Notes: generated by a model from the letters alone, not told the origin. A DNA stretch of 64,000 bases from Maribacter antarcticus DSM 21422 (GCF_000621125.1 NZ_JHZC01000008.1:1-64000), one strand, 5' to 3'. Positions 18,525 through 27,596 are shown, counted from the stretch's first letter. Made by a program: numbers and translations.

Positions 18525-18531
18525 GTTGTTA

Positions 18532-21500
18532 TTAAATAAATTCTATAGTTATAACTGTGTCAATATAAACAATGATTTTTTTGTCCACCATATACCCCAT
18601 AGTTTCTAAGGCATTGGCATAGGATAGTATTTGTTCTTTATATGCTGAATTTACTCTTCCTGTCTTATAATCTAGAATGGAAGCTTTATTGTTTATAAGC
18701 ACCACCCGATCAGGTCTTAATTTTTGTCCGTTGGCCAAGAGGATATCTTTTTCATTGAATACCGTATTTTCTTCTATAAACAAAGGTATTAGTTTTGGAT
18801 GGGTAACAACCTGTAGAACCTTGTCTTTTATCCTAGCTAGTTCATCTGACATTATATACCCTTTTTGTAAGGCAATTTTTATAGCATCCTCCACATCTTT
18901 ATAACTATAAATTTGGCTTAGTATATAATGTATCGTATTGCCTTTTTTAATAGCCTCTTCTTGGGTGGTATCCCAAAGCATACCTGCTTTAGTTAAAATT
19001 TTGAAACTAGGCCTGTTCTTGTGCGTATAGCAGTAAGGTATTTCTAGGTGTGTACGTTCCGCATTCTTAACTTCTAAGTGTTCTGGAAGCTCACCAAAGG
19101 TGAAGTTTTCCGTGCTCTTGTCCCAAAGCCCTTGCGATTGAAGGAAGTGAATGAATAGTCCAGAGAAGTAGTTTGGCTTGTGGGAGCCGTCTTTATTTAA
19201 ATCCTTCTCGCTTATAATGTAAAGTGAAGTTTCTGCCCTTGTAAGTGCCACATATAGAAGATTAAAAGCATCTAAGTGTAGCTTTTGCTGTTCTTCATCA
19301 AAAAGCAATGCTTCTTGTTTCCCGTATTCACGTAACTCTTGTTTTTTAGAAAGGAGAAGTTCTTTAAATCCAGAAAACGAAGAGGGAGCAACAGTGGCCC
19401 ATAGTTTTGGTTCTATTTCTTCAAAAATATAGGTATTGGCATATGGGAAAATAACGACTGGAAATTCCAAGCCTTTGGATTTATGTATGGTCATTATCTG
19501 CACGGCATTGGTAGTTTCGGGAGTGCTTATGCTTAGCTTCATCCCTTTCTTGTCCCAATACGTTAAAAAAGATTGGATGTCTACTCCATCCTTTTGTTGC
19601 ACTTCAAAAATAGCATCCATAAAAGCGGTAAGGTGTGCATCCGAGTTTGGTGCTAGATCAAAAACTTTGATTGCGTGCTCCATACCGTCGTATATAGCGG
19701 ACTCCCTAAAAAGCTTTCCGTTAAAACCATAGGAATTTAGGAGAAGTTTTTCAGGTTCTTTTAGGTTTGCTTCTATAAATGTATGCGTATCCTTTTGCTC
19801 ACTTGCTAGAAAGCGTAGTACATCATAATTAAGTTCCGCTTCGTTTGGCTGTAAGGTATGTCTGGCGAGGGAGATTAAAAATTTAACCTTAGGACTACTG
19901 GAAAGTAGTAGCGATTCCGAAGAAACTATAGGGACAGCCTCTTTCATGAGATGATTTGCCAATAGCACGCCGTGCTTTTTTTTGCGTACTAGGATACAAA
20001 TATCCTTAAATTCAAAGCCTTGGGACAAGGATTCTGTTATGTGTTGCATCGTTTTTAGACCATATGTCGCGTCATCGGCATTTTCTAAAAATGAGAGCTG
20101 TACATACCCTCCTTCTTTATGATTAGTTTCTTGCCGGTTTCCTTCTTCAAAGAACAACCTGTATTTTGGGTGCTCTAAAAACGAACTTATACGTTGAAAA
20201 AAGTTATTATTGAAATGAACGATTTCGTCATGACTGCGATAATTTTTAGGAAGCATTCGAGTTGCTCCTGGAACGGAAAAGGGATTCGTTTGTAGGGTAG
20301 CCAATTCTAGAAATTGCTCAGCCTCTCCTCCGCGCCATCTGTAAATAGCCTGCTTGGCATCCCCTACGAGAAAAAGAGATCCTGTTTGGCCTTGTTCGTC
20401 CTCACTTTCCAAAGCATTCCCTATTAACGGAATAAGATTGTTCCATTGCATTTGTGAGGTGTCCTGAAATTCATCGATAAAATAATGTCGGTACTTTTCC
20501 CCTAAACGTTCGTATATAAATGGAGCAGGCTGATTTTTGATTTCGGTTGATATAATCGTATTGAATTCTGAGATAGATAGTTGGTCTTTTTCCTTTTGAA
20601 TACTTTTTATTTCTTTTTGTATAGCATTTAGTAAGGTAAGTGGGACAAGGTTTCTGTATGCGTTTTGTAAAAAATTAAAGCGCATCAATTTGTGTTCTAT
20701 CTCTCTAAAAATAATACTGAACTCTGCATGAAGGCCATCTAAGGTAGATTTGGTCGGCTCTTTACAGGATTTGTTATAGAGAGGCTTCGTTTCAAAATTC
20801 TGCTTCCAAGCACTTTTAAAGTCCTGGTTTAAGTTTCCTTCTGCTATTTTCGTTAGGAATTTTGGAAAGTAACTTGATGAAAAATTACTAAACTCCAATT
20901 GATTGCTTTCTATGAGTTCTAAACTCAGATTTGCGTTGGTAATTATTTCTTTTTGGTAGGTGGAAATAGCGTTGGAGATGTTCTTTTTTAGTGCTGTAAA
21001 GTCTGCGATTGACTTGTTTTCTAAGTTTTTTATGTGTGATATGTTACTCTCGTTAAATAATAGCTTTCCAATTTTAGTAAGGTCAAACGCAATGTCCCAA
21101 CTTCTATTGTCATCTATTTTTTCCAATGCAAAATCCATTAGAACCTTAGTTAGTTCCATATCCTCTCCTGCTTGTGCTATGACCCTAGAAACCGCTTCGT
21201 CCAGTAGCAAGTCCGTATCAAGGACTACCTCAAAGTTTTGAGAAATTTTAAGGTCTTTTGCAAAGGTTCGAATGAGCCTATGGGTAAATTTATCAATAGT
21301 AGATATATCAAAAAAAGCATAATTGTGTAATAGTTCCCTAAGACTAGTTTTACTTAGTTTTTTAAGGGATTCTTGGGTCATGTCCAACTCTTCCATGACA
21401 TCTATAAACAGTGGGGAAGCTTCCTTAAGCGATGTTGTTTTACTAAAAATAAAAAGGCTGTCCAGGATACGCTTTTTCATTTCGTTTACTGCTTTGTTGG

Positions 21501-21633
21501 TAAACGTTATCGCTAAAATGCGTTTGAAACTGCGTGGTGAAGAAAGGACGATTTTTAAATAAGCCTTGGATAGTGCGTAGGTTTTTCCGGAACCTGCTGA
21601 AGCGTTATATATGTTAAAGGAGCTTTCCTGCAC
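18532..21633 (-). CDS. AddA-like UvrD-family helicase/nuclease
   Basis: A 1033-residue superfamily 1A helicase with a C-terminal nuclease. Motif I (Walker A) is [17 protein letters not shown] at residues 9-25. Motif Ia region [19 protein letters not shown] is at about 42-60. Motif II is [13 protein letters not shown] (about 388-400), motif [21 protein letters not shown], motif IV LPKNYRS, motif [17 protein letters not shown] and motif [17 protein letters not shown]. The extreme C-terminus has a RecB-type PD-(D/E)XK core, [20 protein letters not shown]. With the AddB-like protein it should form the break-resecting AddAB complex that prepares ends for RecA. Confidence 0.9.
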   Translation of the reverse strand: MQESSFNIYNASAGSGKTYALSKAYLKIVLSSPRSFKRILAITFTNKAVNEMKKRILDSLFIFSKTTSLKEASPLFIDVMEELDMTQESLKKLSKTSLRELLHNYAFFDISTIDKFTHRLIRTFAKDLKISQNFEVVLDTDLLLDEAVSRVIAQAGEDMELTKVLMDFALEKIDDNRSWDIAFDLTKIGKLLFNESNISHIKNLENKSIADFTALKKNISNAISTYQKEIITNANLSLELIESNQLEFSNFSSSYFPKFLTKIAEGNLNQDFKSAWKQNFETKPLYNKSCKEPTKSTLDGLHAEFSIIFREIEHKLMRFNFLQNAYRNLVPLTLLNAIQKEIKSIQKEKDQLSISEFNTIISTEIKNQPAPFIYERLGEKYRHYFIDEFQDTSQMQWNNLIPLIGNALESEDEQGQTGSLFLVGDAKQAIYRWRGGEAEQFLELATLQTNPFSVPGATRMLPKNYRSHDEIVHFNNNFFQRISSFLEHPKYRLFFEEGNRQETNHKEGGYVQLSFLENADDATYGLKTMQHITESLSQGFEFKDICILVRKKKHGVLLANHLMKEAVPIVSSESLLLSSSPKVKFLISLARHTLQPNEAELNYDVLRFLASEQKDTHTFIEANLKEPEKLLLNSYGFNGKLFRESAIYDGMEHAIKVFDLAPNSDAHLTAFMDAIFEVQQKDGVDIQSFLTYWDKKGMKLSISTPETTNAVQIMTIHKSKGLEFPVVIFPYANTYIFEEIEPKLWATVAPSSFSGFKELLLSKKQELREYGKQEALLFDEEQQKLHLDAFNLLYVALTRAETSLYIISEKDLNKDGSHKPNYFSGLFIHFLQSQGLWDKSTENFTFGELPEHLEVKNAERTHLEIPYCYTHKNRPSFKILTKAGMLWDTTQEEAIKKGNTIHYILSQIYSYKDVEDAIKIALQKGYIMSDELARIKDKVLQVVTHPKLIPLFIEENTVFNEKDILLANGQKLRPDRVVLINNKASILDYKTGRVNSAYKEQILSYANALETMGYMVDKKIIVYIDTVITIEFI

Positions 21634-21752
21634 TTTGTTTTAGTTGCAAAATAAGCAATATCAAACAGTTCTTAACAAATTATTAGGGGAATATAAATGT
21701 TAAAAACTGTAAATTTGAATGTAAAATAATATTAACTATAAAATAAAAAATT

Positions 21753-22361
21753 ATGGCTTTTGAATTACCAAAACTGCCCTATGCCTATGATGCACTAGAA
21801 CCGCATCTAGATGCAAGGACCATGGAAATACATCATACTAAACATCACAACGGATATACCGCCAAATTAAACGGAGCTATAGCAGGAACCGATTTGGAAG
21901 GGCAGTCAATTGAAGATATTTTAAATGGCATGGATATGGCCAATGGCGCCGTTAGAAATAATGGCGGGGGTTTTTATAACCACACTTTGTTCTGGAATGT
22001 ATTATCTCCTAATGGAGGAGGAACACCGAACGGAGAGTTGGCGGATGCCATAAATAGCTCATTTGGTTCTTTTGAGGAGTTTAAAGATAAATTTAGTGCC
22101 GCAGCCGGAACTAGATTTGGTTCTGGTTGGGCTTGGCTTTGTGTACACCAAGGTGGTAAATTGGAGATATGTTCGACACCAAATCAGGATAACCCATTAA
22201 TGCCTGGTGTAGCGTGCGAAGGCTTCCCTATTTTGGGATTAGATGTATGGGAACACGCATATTATCTTAATTATCAGAATAGAAGACCAGATTACGTAAA
22301 TGCATTTTTTAACGTCATTAACTGGGAAGAAGTAGTTAAACTATATGTGGAAAACAAGTAA
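21753..22361 (+). CDS. sodA: superoxide dismutase (Mn/Fe type)
   Basis: A 202-residue cytoplasmic superoxide dismutase converting superoxide to oxygen and hydrogen peroxide. Metal ligands are H27 ([11 protein letters not shown]), H77 (GFYNHTLFW), D164 and H168 ([10 protein letters not shown]). Gly rather than Gln precedes the H77 region (NNGGGFYNH), and Gln occurs late in [10 protein letters not shown]. This is the arrangement seen in Mn-type or cambialistic enzymes rather than strict Fe-SODs. A TAAATTTG box at 21710-21717 fits the TAnnTTTG -7 consensus. The gene is monocistronic and has its own terminator. Confidence 0.96.
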   Translation: MAFELPKLPYAYDALEPHLDARTMEIHHTKHHNGYTAKLNGAIAGTDLEGQSIEDILNGMDMANGAVRNNGGGFYNHTLFWNVLSPNGGGTPNGELADAINSSFGSFEEFKDKFSAAAGTRFGSGWAWLCVHQGGKLEICSTPNQDNPLMPGVACEGFPILGLDVWEHAYYLNYQNRRPDYVNAFFNVINWEEVVKLYVENK

Positions 22362-22397
22362 TATTTTAAAAAAAAACTTGTTAATTATTTGATATTA

Positions 22398-22431
22398 AGC
22401 CACTTAGAACACCTTTCTAAGTGGTTTTTTT
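22398..22431 (+). terminator. intrinsic terminator of sodA
   Basis: CCACTTAGAA (22400-22409) pairs with TTCTAAGTGG (22415-22424) and is followed by a run of seven T. It starts about 36 nt after the sodA stop codon. Confidence 0.88.
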
Positions 22432-22442
22432 GTACATGTTAG

Positions 22443-22518
22443 AAATAGAAAAGGGCGGAGAAATCTCCACCCTTTTCGTCCCAAATCTTACCATAAACTT
22501 AACCTACTTATGCTATGG
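22443..22518 (-). ncRNA. candidate small RNA, copy A of four
   Basis: Read on the minus strand from 22518, this begins CCATAGCATAAGTAGGTTAA, continues GTTTATGGTAAGATTTGGG and ends in a hairpin (GGGTGGAG/CTCCGCCC) with a TTTTC-TATTTC tail, like an intrinsic terminator. The hairpin has one U-G wobble on the minus strand that would be a C-A mismatch on the plus strand, which favours transcription from the minus strand. A 7-of-8 match to the TAnnTTTG -7 box (TAATTTAG, 22524-22531) lies 5 nt upstream of the conserved start. The outer stem CCATA/TATGG closes by 5 bp. No open reading frame of note is inside. The role is unknown. Confidence 0.6.
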
Positions 22519-22644
22519 CACGACTAAATTAATGGTATTGTGGGAAATAAAAAAAGAAATGTTAAAAAAAATTAGTTTCTTTTTCTAATATGGTGCTAAT
22601 AAAAAAGGAATGTAAATATTACTTTGAGGTAATAAATATAATTA

Positions 22645-22717
22645 AATAAAAAAGGCGAAGCAATGCTCCACCTTTTTTCACACATGTTACCATGAACTTA
22701 ACCTACTTATGCTATGG
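22645..22717 (-). ncRNA. candidate small RNA, copy B of four
   Basis: Same unit as copy A. It starts at 22717 with CCATAGCATAAGTAGGTTAA, continues GTTCATGGTAACATGTGTG and ends in a terminator hairpin GGTGGAGC-ATT-GCTTCGCC followed by TTTTTT. Two positions are U-G or G-U wobbles on the minus strand and A-C mismatches on the plus strand, again pointing to the minus strand. An exact TAnnTTTG box (TAGATTTG, 22723-22730) lies 5 nt before the conserved start, the best promoter match of the four copies. The stretch between core and hairpin differs most from the other copies. Confidence 0.62.
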
Positions 22718-22731
22718 CCTTGCAAATCTAT

Positions 22732-23352
22732 GGTAGTGGTTTACACTAAAAAAAGGAATTCGTTAAGCATCCGATTCTCAGGTTGAAATACCCTCATTTG
22801 ATCTTATTAGAGATGTTGTAAGATGGCTTTTTAGAACCTGTGTTATACCACGACGCTATGAAAAACAGGTATGACGAGAGTTTAACGCCTAGGTTCTTGA
22901 TGTTTTTCAAACTAGCGTATTTGATGTCTGGGATTAAAAATATATTTCACATATATACCTGTATATTTAAGTAGATGATTACACTTTCAACTAATTAACG
23001 GCTGTTGGGGGAAACTTTAGGGTTAAGCTAAAGCTTTGAAGATGGCAACCTCCAAACAATCTTGGCATAAAGCAACATGGCAATTGAATCTTGGATATTT
23101 TAATTATCCCCGGCCTCAATTACGACACAAGTAAATTCATTTGGGGTGGAATGAAATCTGTAACGCTAAAGTTTAAGCCTAAATTTAGGTAAGTAAAAAA
23201 TTCTTTAACAGATGGGTGATGTCTATTAGTACTAAAGTCAATAAATGGTTAGGATATCTTTTTTGATAAAAATGAGTAGCTGATCAACAGTATTGGTTTA
23301 AATGATGTTTGTTAATAACCGAAGGAAGAATGGTAGTATAGTAGGAATTTAT
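22732..23352. other. roughly 620-nt spacer between RNA copies B and C
   Basis: No conserved protein, tRNA or further copy of the repeat was found here. The first 50 nt upstream of copy B's promoter resemble the same place upstream of copies C and D (CATCCGATTCTCAGGTTGAA against CATCCAAAATATCAGGTTTA). The duplicated unit therefore probably extends beyond the RNA itself. Confidence 0.45.
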
Positions 23353-23426
23353 AAAAATAAAAAGGCGGAGCATTGCTCCGCCTTTTCCCCAAATCTTACC
23401 ATGAACTTAACCTACTTATGCTATGG
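23353..23426 (-). ncRNA. candidate small RNA, copy C of four
   Basis: Same unit. It starts at 23426 with CCATAGCATAAGTAGGTTAA, continues GTTCATGGTAAGATTTGGGG and ends in a perfect 12-bp hairpin (AAAAGGCGGAGC, loop AAT, GCTCCGCCTTTT) and T-rich tail. A 7-of-8 -7 box (TACCTTTA, 23432-23439) lies 5 nt before the conserved start, as in copies A and B. The terminator stem has a C-G pair at the third G+C position, where copy D has U-A and copies A and B have U-G. Confidence 0.62.
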
Positions 23427-23439
23427 TTGTTTAAAGGTA

Positions 23440-23742
23440 TGGTGCATATTTATATTTAAAGAAGGCGTCGGTCAAACATCCAAAATATCAGGTTTAAAAG
23501 CAGTTATCGTTAAGCGAATGGGAAGGACAGTATAGCAATTAACATTGTTACGTGGAAGCACTATAATCGAATTATTTTGATGTAAATACTGAATATGAAG
23601 CGTAGGCAAGGAGCTATTAATAATAGTGAACAAGGAAGTGTTCTTTTGGAAACGGTATATTGCCAAGATAGATTTTGGGATTAGAATATAACGCCCTTAT
23701 CAAAGGTTGGTATTGATGCAACGCTAGCTTAGATGAATGTTA
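23440..23742. other. roughly 300-nt spacer between RNA copies C and D
   Basis: AT-rich sequence without a recognisable gene. Short frames on both strands show no conserved domain. Confidence 0.45.
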
Positions 23743-23816
23743 AATAAAAAAGGTGGAGAAGTCTCCACCTTTTTTGCCCCAAATCTTACCATGAACTTAA
23801 CCTACTTATACCATGG
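23743..23816 (-). ncRNA. candidate small RNA, copy D of four
   Basis: Same unit. It starts at 23816 with CCATGGTATAAGTAGGTTAA, continues GTTCATGGTAAGATTTGGGG and ends in a perfect hairpin GGTGGAGA/TCTCCACC with TTTTTT. Relative to the other copies the start is CCATGG instead of CCATAG. The fifth base still pairs, now G-C where copy A has A-U, and the closing stem can extend to about 8 bp (TTACCATG/CATGGTAA). A 7-of-8 -7 box (TACTTTTA, 23823-23830) lies 6 nt upstream. It is the copy nearest to purF, whose stop lies at 23923. Confidence 0.62.
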
Positions 23817-23922
23817 TAAATTTAAAAGTAGATTCGTTAGATTCAAATAGGCTATTGTAACGTTGAAATACCTATTATATCGCTGAAATACACAACACCT
23901 TTTGTTTTGTAGCTATTAAAAA

Positions 23923-25821
23923 CTAGTATGCCCGTTCATTTTTGCCTTCATAAAAATTAATAAAGGCTCTGTTTACTACTCTATTACCTCCCGGTGTTGG
24001 ATAATTTCCTGTAAAATACCAATCTCCCAAATTTTTCGGGCAAGCTATATGGAGGTTAGAAATAGTTTGGTAAATTATTTGCACCTCTGCATTTATAGCG
24101 TCCGAACTTAGAAGTTCACCTATTTTGGCTGAAATCTGATTCGCGGAGAACGGCGTATAAAATTCTTGCACATAATTGACTACATCTATGTCTTTGGATT
24201 GCACTTGGTTTTTACACTTTTTATATATTTTGTCCACTACGTTCATGGATTCATGATCATGATGTAAAGCTAATGCTGCTTTAAATGCAATAAAGTCCTC
24301 CAATTTAGCCATGTCAATCCCATAACAGTCTGGGTATCTAATTTGTGGTGCCGAAGAAACCACTACAATCTTTTTTGGAGACAAGCGATCCAAAATACGT
24401 AATATACTTTTTTTAAGAGTTGTCCCTCTTACAATGCTATCATCAATAATCACCAGATTATCTCCTTTTTTCACCGAACCATAGGAGATGTCGTAAACAT
24501 GGGCTACTAAATCGTCCCTGCTATCATCCTGTGTAATAAAAGTTCTTAGTTTAGCATCTTTTATAGCTACTTTTTCTATTCTTGGGCGTACCTCTAAAAT
24601 AGCATGCAGCTCTTCACTAGTTATTTCTGCGCCTATAGCAAGTATTTGCTCCTCCTTCTTCTTGTTTAGGTAATTTTGTGCCTCTTTAACCATTCCAAAG
24701 AAGGAAGTTTCAGCCGTATTAGGAATATAAGAAAATACAGTATTTTTTATATCATGGTCTATCGCTTTCAGAATCTGAGGAAACACTAGTTTACCCAGTT
24801 CTTTTCGTTCCTGATAAATTTCCTTGTCGCTACCTCTAGAAAAATAGATACGTTCAAAGGAACAGGCCTTCCGCTCTGTAGGTTCTAAAATTCTTTTTAT
24901 GCTAGAGGTTCCATTTTTCTTTATAATAATAGCATGTCCTGGATCTAATTCTTTTACTTCTTCATAGGGGACATTGAATACCGTTTGTATAGCAGGTCTT
25001 TCGGAAGCAACCACCACAACTTCGTCATCCCTATAATAATAGGCAGGGCGTATTCCAGCAGGATCTCGAAGAACAAAAGCATCACCATGCCCTAGCAAAC
25101 CAGCCATGGCATAACCGCCATCAAAATTTTTAGCTGCTCTGCGCAGGATTTTAGAAACCTTTAATCGCTCTGCAATTATAGCAGAGGCTTCCTGTTTTGT
25201 GTATCCTTCTTTTTTTATTTCCTTATAAAGCTTGGCGACAGCATCATCGAGAAAATGCCCTATCTTTTCCATGACAGTAACGGTGTCTGCCATTTCTTTA
25301 GGATGCTGACCTAATTGAATAAGATTATCGAACAGTTCATGTACATTGGTCATGTTGAAGTTTCCAGCTACAATAAGGTTGCGGTGCATCCAGTTGTTTT
25401 GTCTTATAAAAGGGTGTACACTTTCTATACTGTTCTTTCCAAAAGTACCATAACGTACATGGCCTAAAAGTAATTCACCTATATAAGGAATGTTTTTTTT
25501 TTGTAGAGCTACATCATCTTCATATTCCGGATGTTCTTTGAGTTCTTTATTAATGCGGTCGTTTATTTGCGCAAAAATATCTTGTATGGGCTGTTGTTTG
25601 CAGGAGCGTACACGGCTCATATACCTTTGTCCCGCGCCTACATCTAATTTAATACTAGCAAAACCAGCACCGTCCTGTCCGCGGTTGTGCTGTTTTTCCA
25701 TCATGAGGTACATTTTATTTACTCCATAAAATGCTGACCCATACTTTTCCTTGTAGTATTCAAGAGGCTTTAGTAATCTGATGACCGAGATACCACATTC
25801 GTGCTTTATAGCGTCACTCAT
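23923..25821 (-). CDS. purF: amidophosphoribosyltransferase, long Bacteroidota form
   Basis: A 632-residue enzyme of the first step of purine synthesis (PRPP plus glutamine to phosphoribosylamine). It is about 130 residues longer than E. coli PurF. The glutaminase nucleophile is Cys9 (HECGISV), implying removal of an eight-residue propeptide. NRGQDGAGFASIKL and GHVRYGTFG follow, as in class II amidotransferases. The PRPP-binding loop NLVIIDDSIVRGTTL lies near 457. The extra C-terminal part (about 520-632) ends GDWYFTGNYPTPGGNRVVNR. Because it departs so far from the classical enzyme, a specialised role beside a second PurF elsewhere in the genome is possible. A PfkB kinase lies directly upstream. 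Confidence 0.85.
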   Translation of the reverse strand: MSDAIKHECGISVIRLLKPLEYYKEKYGSAFYGVNKMYLMMEKQHNRGQDGAGFASIKLDVGAGQRYMSRVRSCKQQPIQDIFAQINDRINKELKEHPEYEDDVALQKKNIPYIGELLLGHVRYGTFGKNSIESVHPFIRQNNWMHRNLIVAGNFNMTNVHELFDNLIQLGQHPKEMADTVTVMEKIGHFLDDAVAKLYKEIKKEGYTKQEASAIIAERLKVSKILRRAAKNFDGGYAMAGLLGHGDAFVLRDPAGIRPAYYYRDDEVVVVASERPAIQTVFNVPYEEVKELDPGHAIIIKKNGTSSIKRILEPTERKACSFERIYFSRGSDKEIYQERKELGKLVFPQILKAIDHDIKNTVFSYIPNTAETSFFGMVKEAQNYLNKKKEEQILAIGAEITSEELHAILEVRPRIEKVAIKDAKLRTFITQDDSRDDLVAHVYDISYGSVKKGDNLVIIDDSIVRGTTLKKSILRILDRLSPKKIVVVSSAPQIRYPDCYGIDMAKLEDFIAFKAALALHHDHESMNVVDKIYKKCKNQVQSKDIDVVNYVQEFYTPFSANQISAKIGELLSSDAINAEVQIIYQTISNLHIACPKNLGDWYFTGNYPTPGGNRVVNRAFINFYEGKNERAY

Positions 25822-25835
25822 TTTATAGGGGTATT

Positions 25836-25860
25836 AAAAAAACCCCTGTTAAGGGGTTTA
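25836..25860 (-). terminator. intrinsic terminator between pfkB-type kinase and purF
   Basis: On the minus strand AAACCCC, a short loop and GGGGTTT are followed by TTTT. The hairpin falls in the 42-nt gap between the kinase stop (25864) and the purF start (25821), so it may attenuate read-through into purF. A separate purF promoter is not visible in so short a gap. Confidence 0.75.
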
Positions 25861-25863
25861 TTA

Positions 25864-26790
25864 TTATTGTAATTCAATTTCAAACTGTGTTAACGTTTTA
25901 AACTGGTGTAGTCTCTTATTTACTTCTTTCTTATCCAAATTCACCATGCGTTCGGTTCCAAAACGTTCTACACAGAACGATGCCAAATTGGACCCATGGA
26001 TAACTGCTTTCTTCATGTTCTCAAAAGAGATGTCGCCAGTAGCTGCTAGAAAACCTGAAAATCCTCCTGCGAATGTATCTCCTGCACCCGTAGGGTCAAA
26101 AACCTCCTCTAATGGTAGTGCAGGGGCAAAGAAAATTTGCTCCTCATGGAACAATAAAGCGCCATGCTCCCCTTTTTTAATGACTACGTATTTTGGTCCC
26201 ATACCATAAATTTTATGTGCTGCTTTCACCAAGGAATATTCTCCAGTAAGTTGGCGTGCTTCCTCATCGTTTATGGTAATTACATCTATATGTTTTATGG
26301 TCTCAAGCAAAGCGTCTAAGGCATTATCCATCCAAAAATTCATAGTATCCAATACGATGAGTTTTGGTCGTTTTTCCATCTGATTAATTACACTTAGCTG
26401 AACGCCGGGATGCAAATTTCCTAACATCACCACTTCTGCACCCGAGTAGTCGCTAGGAACAACAGGATTGAAATCTGCCAAGGTGTTCAATTCTGTTACT
26501 AGGGTATCTCGTGAGTTTAGGTCGTTGTGATATTTGCCTTTCCAGTAAAAGGTCTTTCCACCTTTAACGATTTCCAGTTGAGAAATATTGATGTTTTTAT
26601 CGCTAAGAATATTCAGATATTCCTTTGGAAAATCTTCACCTACTACGGAAACAATGGCAGAATCTACATCAAACTGCGAAGCGGCTAAACTTATAAAGGT
26701 GGCTGCGCCGCCCAGTATTTTATCCGTTTTTCCAAACGGCGTTTCAATTTCATCAAAAGCCACGGTACCCACAATCACCAACTTACCCAT
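25864..26790 (-). CDS. PfkB-family carbohydrate/nucleoside kinase
   Basis: A 308-residue ribokinase-fold kinase. The N-terminus has KILGGAATFISLAASQF, the substrate-side Gly-Gly motif. The PfkB signature 2 is DPTGAGDTFAGGFSGFL near 238-254, with the catalytic Asp in GAGD and the anion hole. The acidic residue run NDEEARQLTG lies at about 175. The substrate (sugar or nucleoside) is not predictable, but the position upstream of purF suggests a link with nucleotide or PRPP metabolism. It is separated from purF by 42 nt that contain a hairpin. Confidence 0.9.
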   Translation of the reverse strand: MGKLVIVGTVAFDEIETPFGKTDKILGGAATFISLAASQFDVDSAIVSVVGEDFPKEYLNILSDKNINISQLEIVKGGKTFYWKGKYHNDLNSRDTLVTELNTLADFNPVVPSDYSGAEVVMLGNLHPGVQLSVINQMEKRPKLIVLDTMNFWMDNALDALLETIKHIDVITINDEEARQLTGEYSLVKAAHKIYGMGPKYVVIKKGEHGALLFHEEQIFFAPALPLEEVFDPTGAGDTFAGGFSGFLAATGDISFENMKKAVIHGSNLASFCVERFGTERMVNLDKKEVNKRLHQFKTLTQFEIELQ

Positions 26791-26810
26791 ATACTATTGA
26801 AATTTGGTTG

Positions 26811-26818
26811 CAAATATA
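26811..26818 (-). promoter_or_regulatory. probable -7 box of the PfkB kinase gene
   Basis: TATATTTG on the minus strand is an exact TAnnTTTG match 20 nt before the kinase ATG at 26790. No clear TTTG was found 19 nt further upstream. Confidence 0.45.
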
Positions 26819-26960
26819 CAGTTTTCATTGCCTATTGCATACTGGTTTTTTGAGACAGGAGGAATAGTTATCAATATAGTAAGGCTGTTGTTCAGTAGCA
26901 ATCTGTAGTACCCTAAAAACAGGATTAAATTTAATTTTTCTGAAAGCGCTTAAAATCTTT

Positions 26961-27596
26961 CTACTTTCTCCCAAAATCTGCAGGTACTTCACCCCATGCT
27001 TTCGTCTCCCATTTTGTAATTGGTGTGCTATATTGGTTCTTCTTTAACCAGTCTACGGCACGCCCTATCAAATCGAATAAGTCTTTATTCTTAGCTGTTT
27101 CTGGTAATCTGGTATTACAATTTTTTTTCCGAACCCAGCTCATGGCGGTACGAGAATCTGTGTAGATAATACGGTCACTGTTGCGCTCTTTCAAAAAGGC
27201 AAGTCCGTGTACGATGGCCAAAAACTCCCCAATATTGTTAGTACCTTGTGGAAAAGGTCCTTGTTTAAATAATTTTTTACCTGTTTCGGTGTCAACCCCT
27301 TGGTATTCCATTATGCCAGGGTTTCCGCTTGAAGCGGCATCCACGGAAATAGAGTGGTAGTTGGGCTGCCCAATTTTCAATAATTCTTGTGACGAGAGGA
27401 GTGATTCTCCCTTTTTCTTTCCTTTAAAATCAGCATAATTTCCATTAAAAGCTTTCTGTGCTAAGGTAAAGTTCTCAAAAGATTTATATTCTGCACCTTT
27501 GTAGCCTTCTATCGCCTTTTTACAAGCAATCCATGTTTTATGTATGCCCGGTTGTTTGCCTTGCCAAACTACATAAAATTTACTTTTTTTTGCCAT
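26961..27596 (-). CDS. ribonuclease H with N-terminal viroplasmin domain
   Basis: A 211-residue type 1 RNase H that removes RNA from RNA:DNA hybrids. Residues 6-54 (KFYVVWQGKQPGIHKTW and onward) form the hybrid-binding viroplasmin domain also found at the start of eukaryotic RNase H1. The catalytic domain begins near 80 with SVDAASSGNPG, where the usual VDGS is VDAA. The second acidic residue is in NNIGEFLAIVHGL and the third in IIYTDSRTAMSW. The C-terminal catalytic Asp is in PADFGRK. Length and order are normal for this architecture in Bacteroidota. It is a single gene. Confidence 0.92.
   Translation of the reverse strand: MAKKSKFYVVWQGKQPGIHKTWIACKKAIEGYKGAEYKSFENFTLAQKAFNGNYADFKGKKKGESLLSSQELLKIGQPNYHSISVDAASSGNPGIMEYQGVDTETGKKLFKQGPFPQGTNNIGEFLAIVHGLAFLKERNSDRIIYTDSRTAMSWVRKKNCNTRLPETAKNKDLFDLIGRAVDWLKKNQYSTPITKWETKAWGEVPADFGRK

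Noticed and set aside
23302..23666. Short frames overlapping sRNA copy C and its flank
   Set aside because: They run through the hairpin and terminator of the RNA unit and have no protein-like composition.
22443..23816. The four repeats as a CRISPR array or integron attC sites
   Set aside because: Spacing is irregular (about 200-710 nt), there are no short unique spacers, no cas or integron integrase genes, and the hairpins are followed by U-runs as in terminators.
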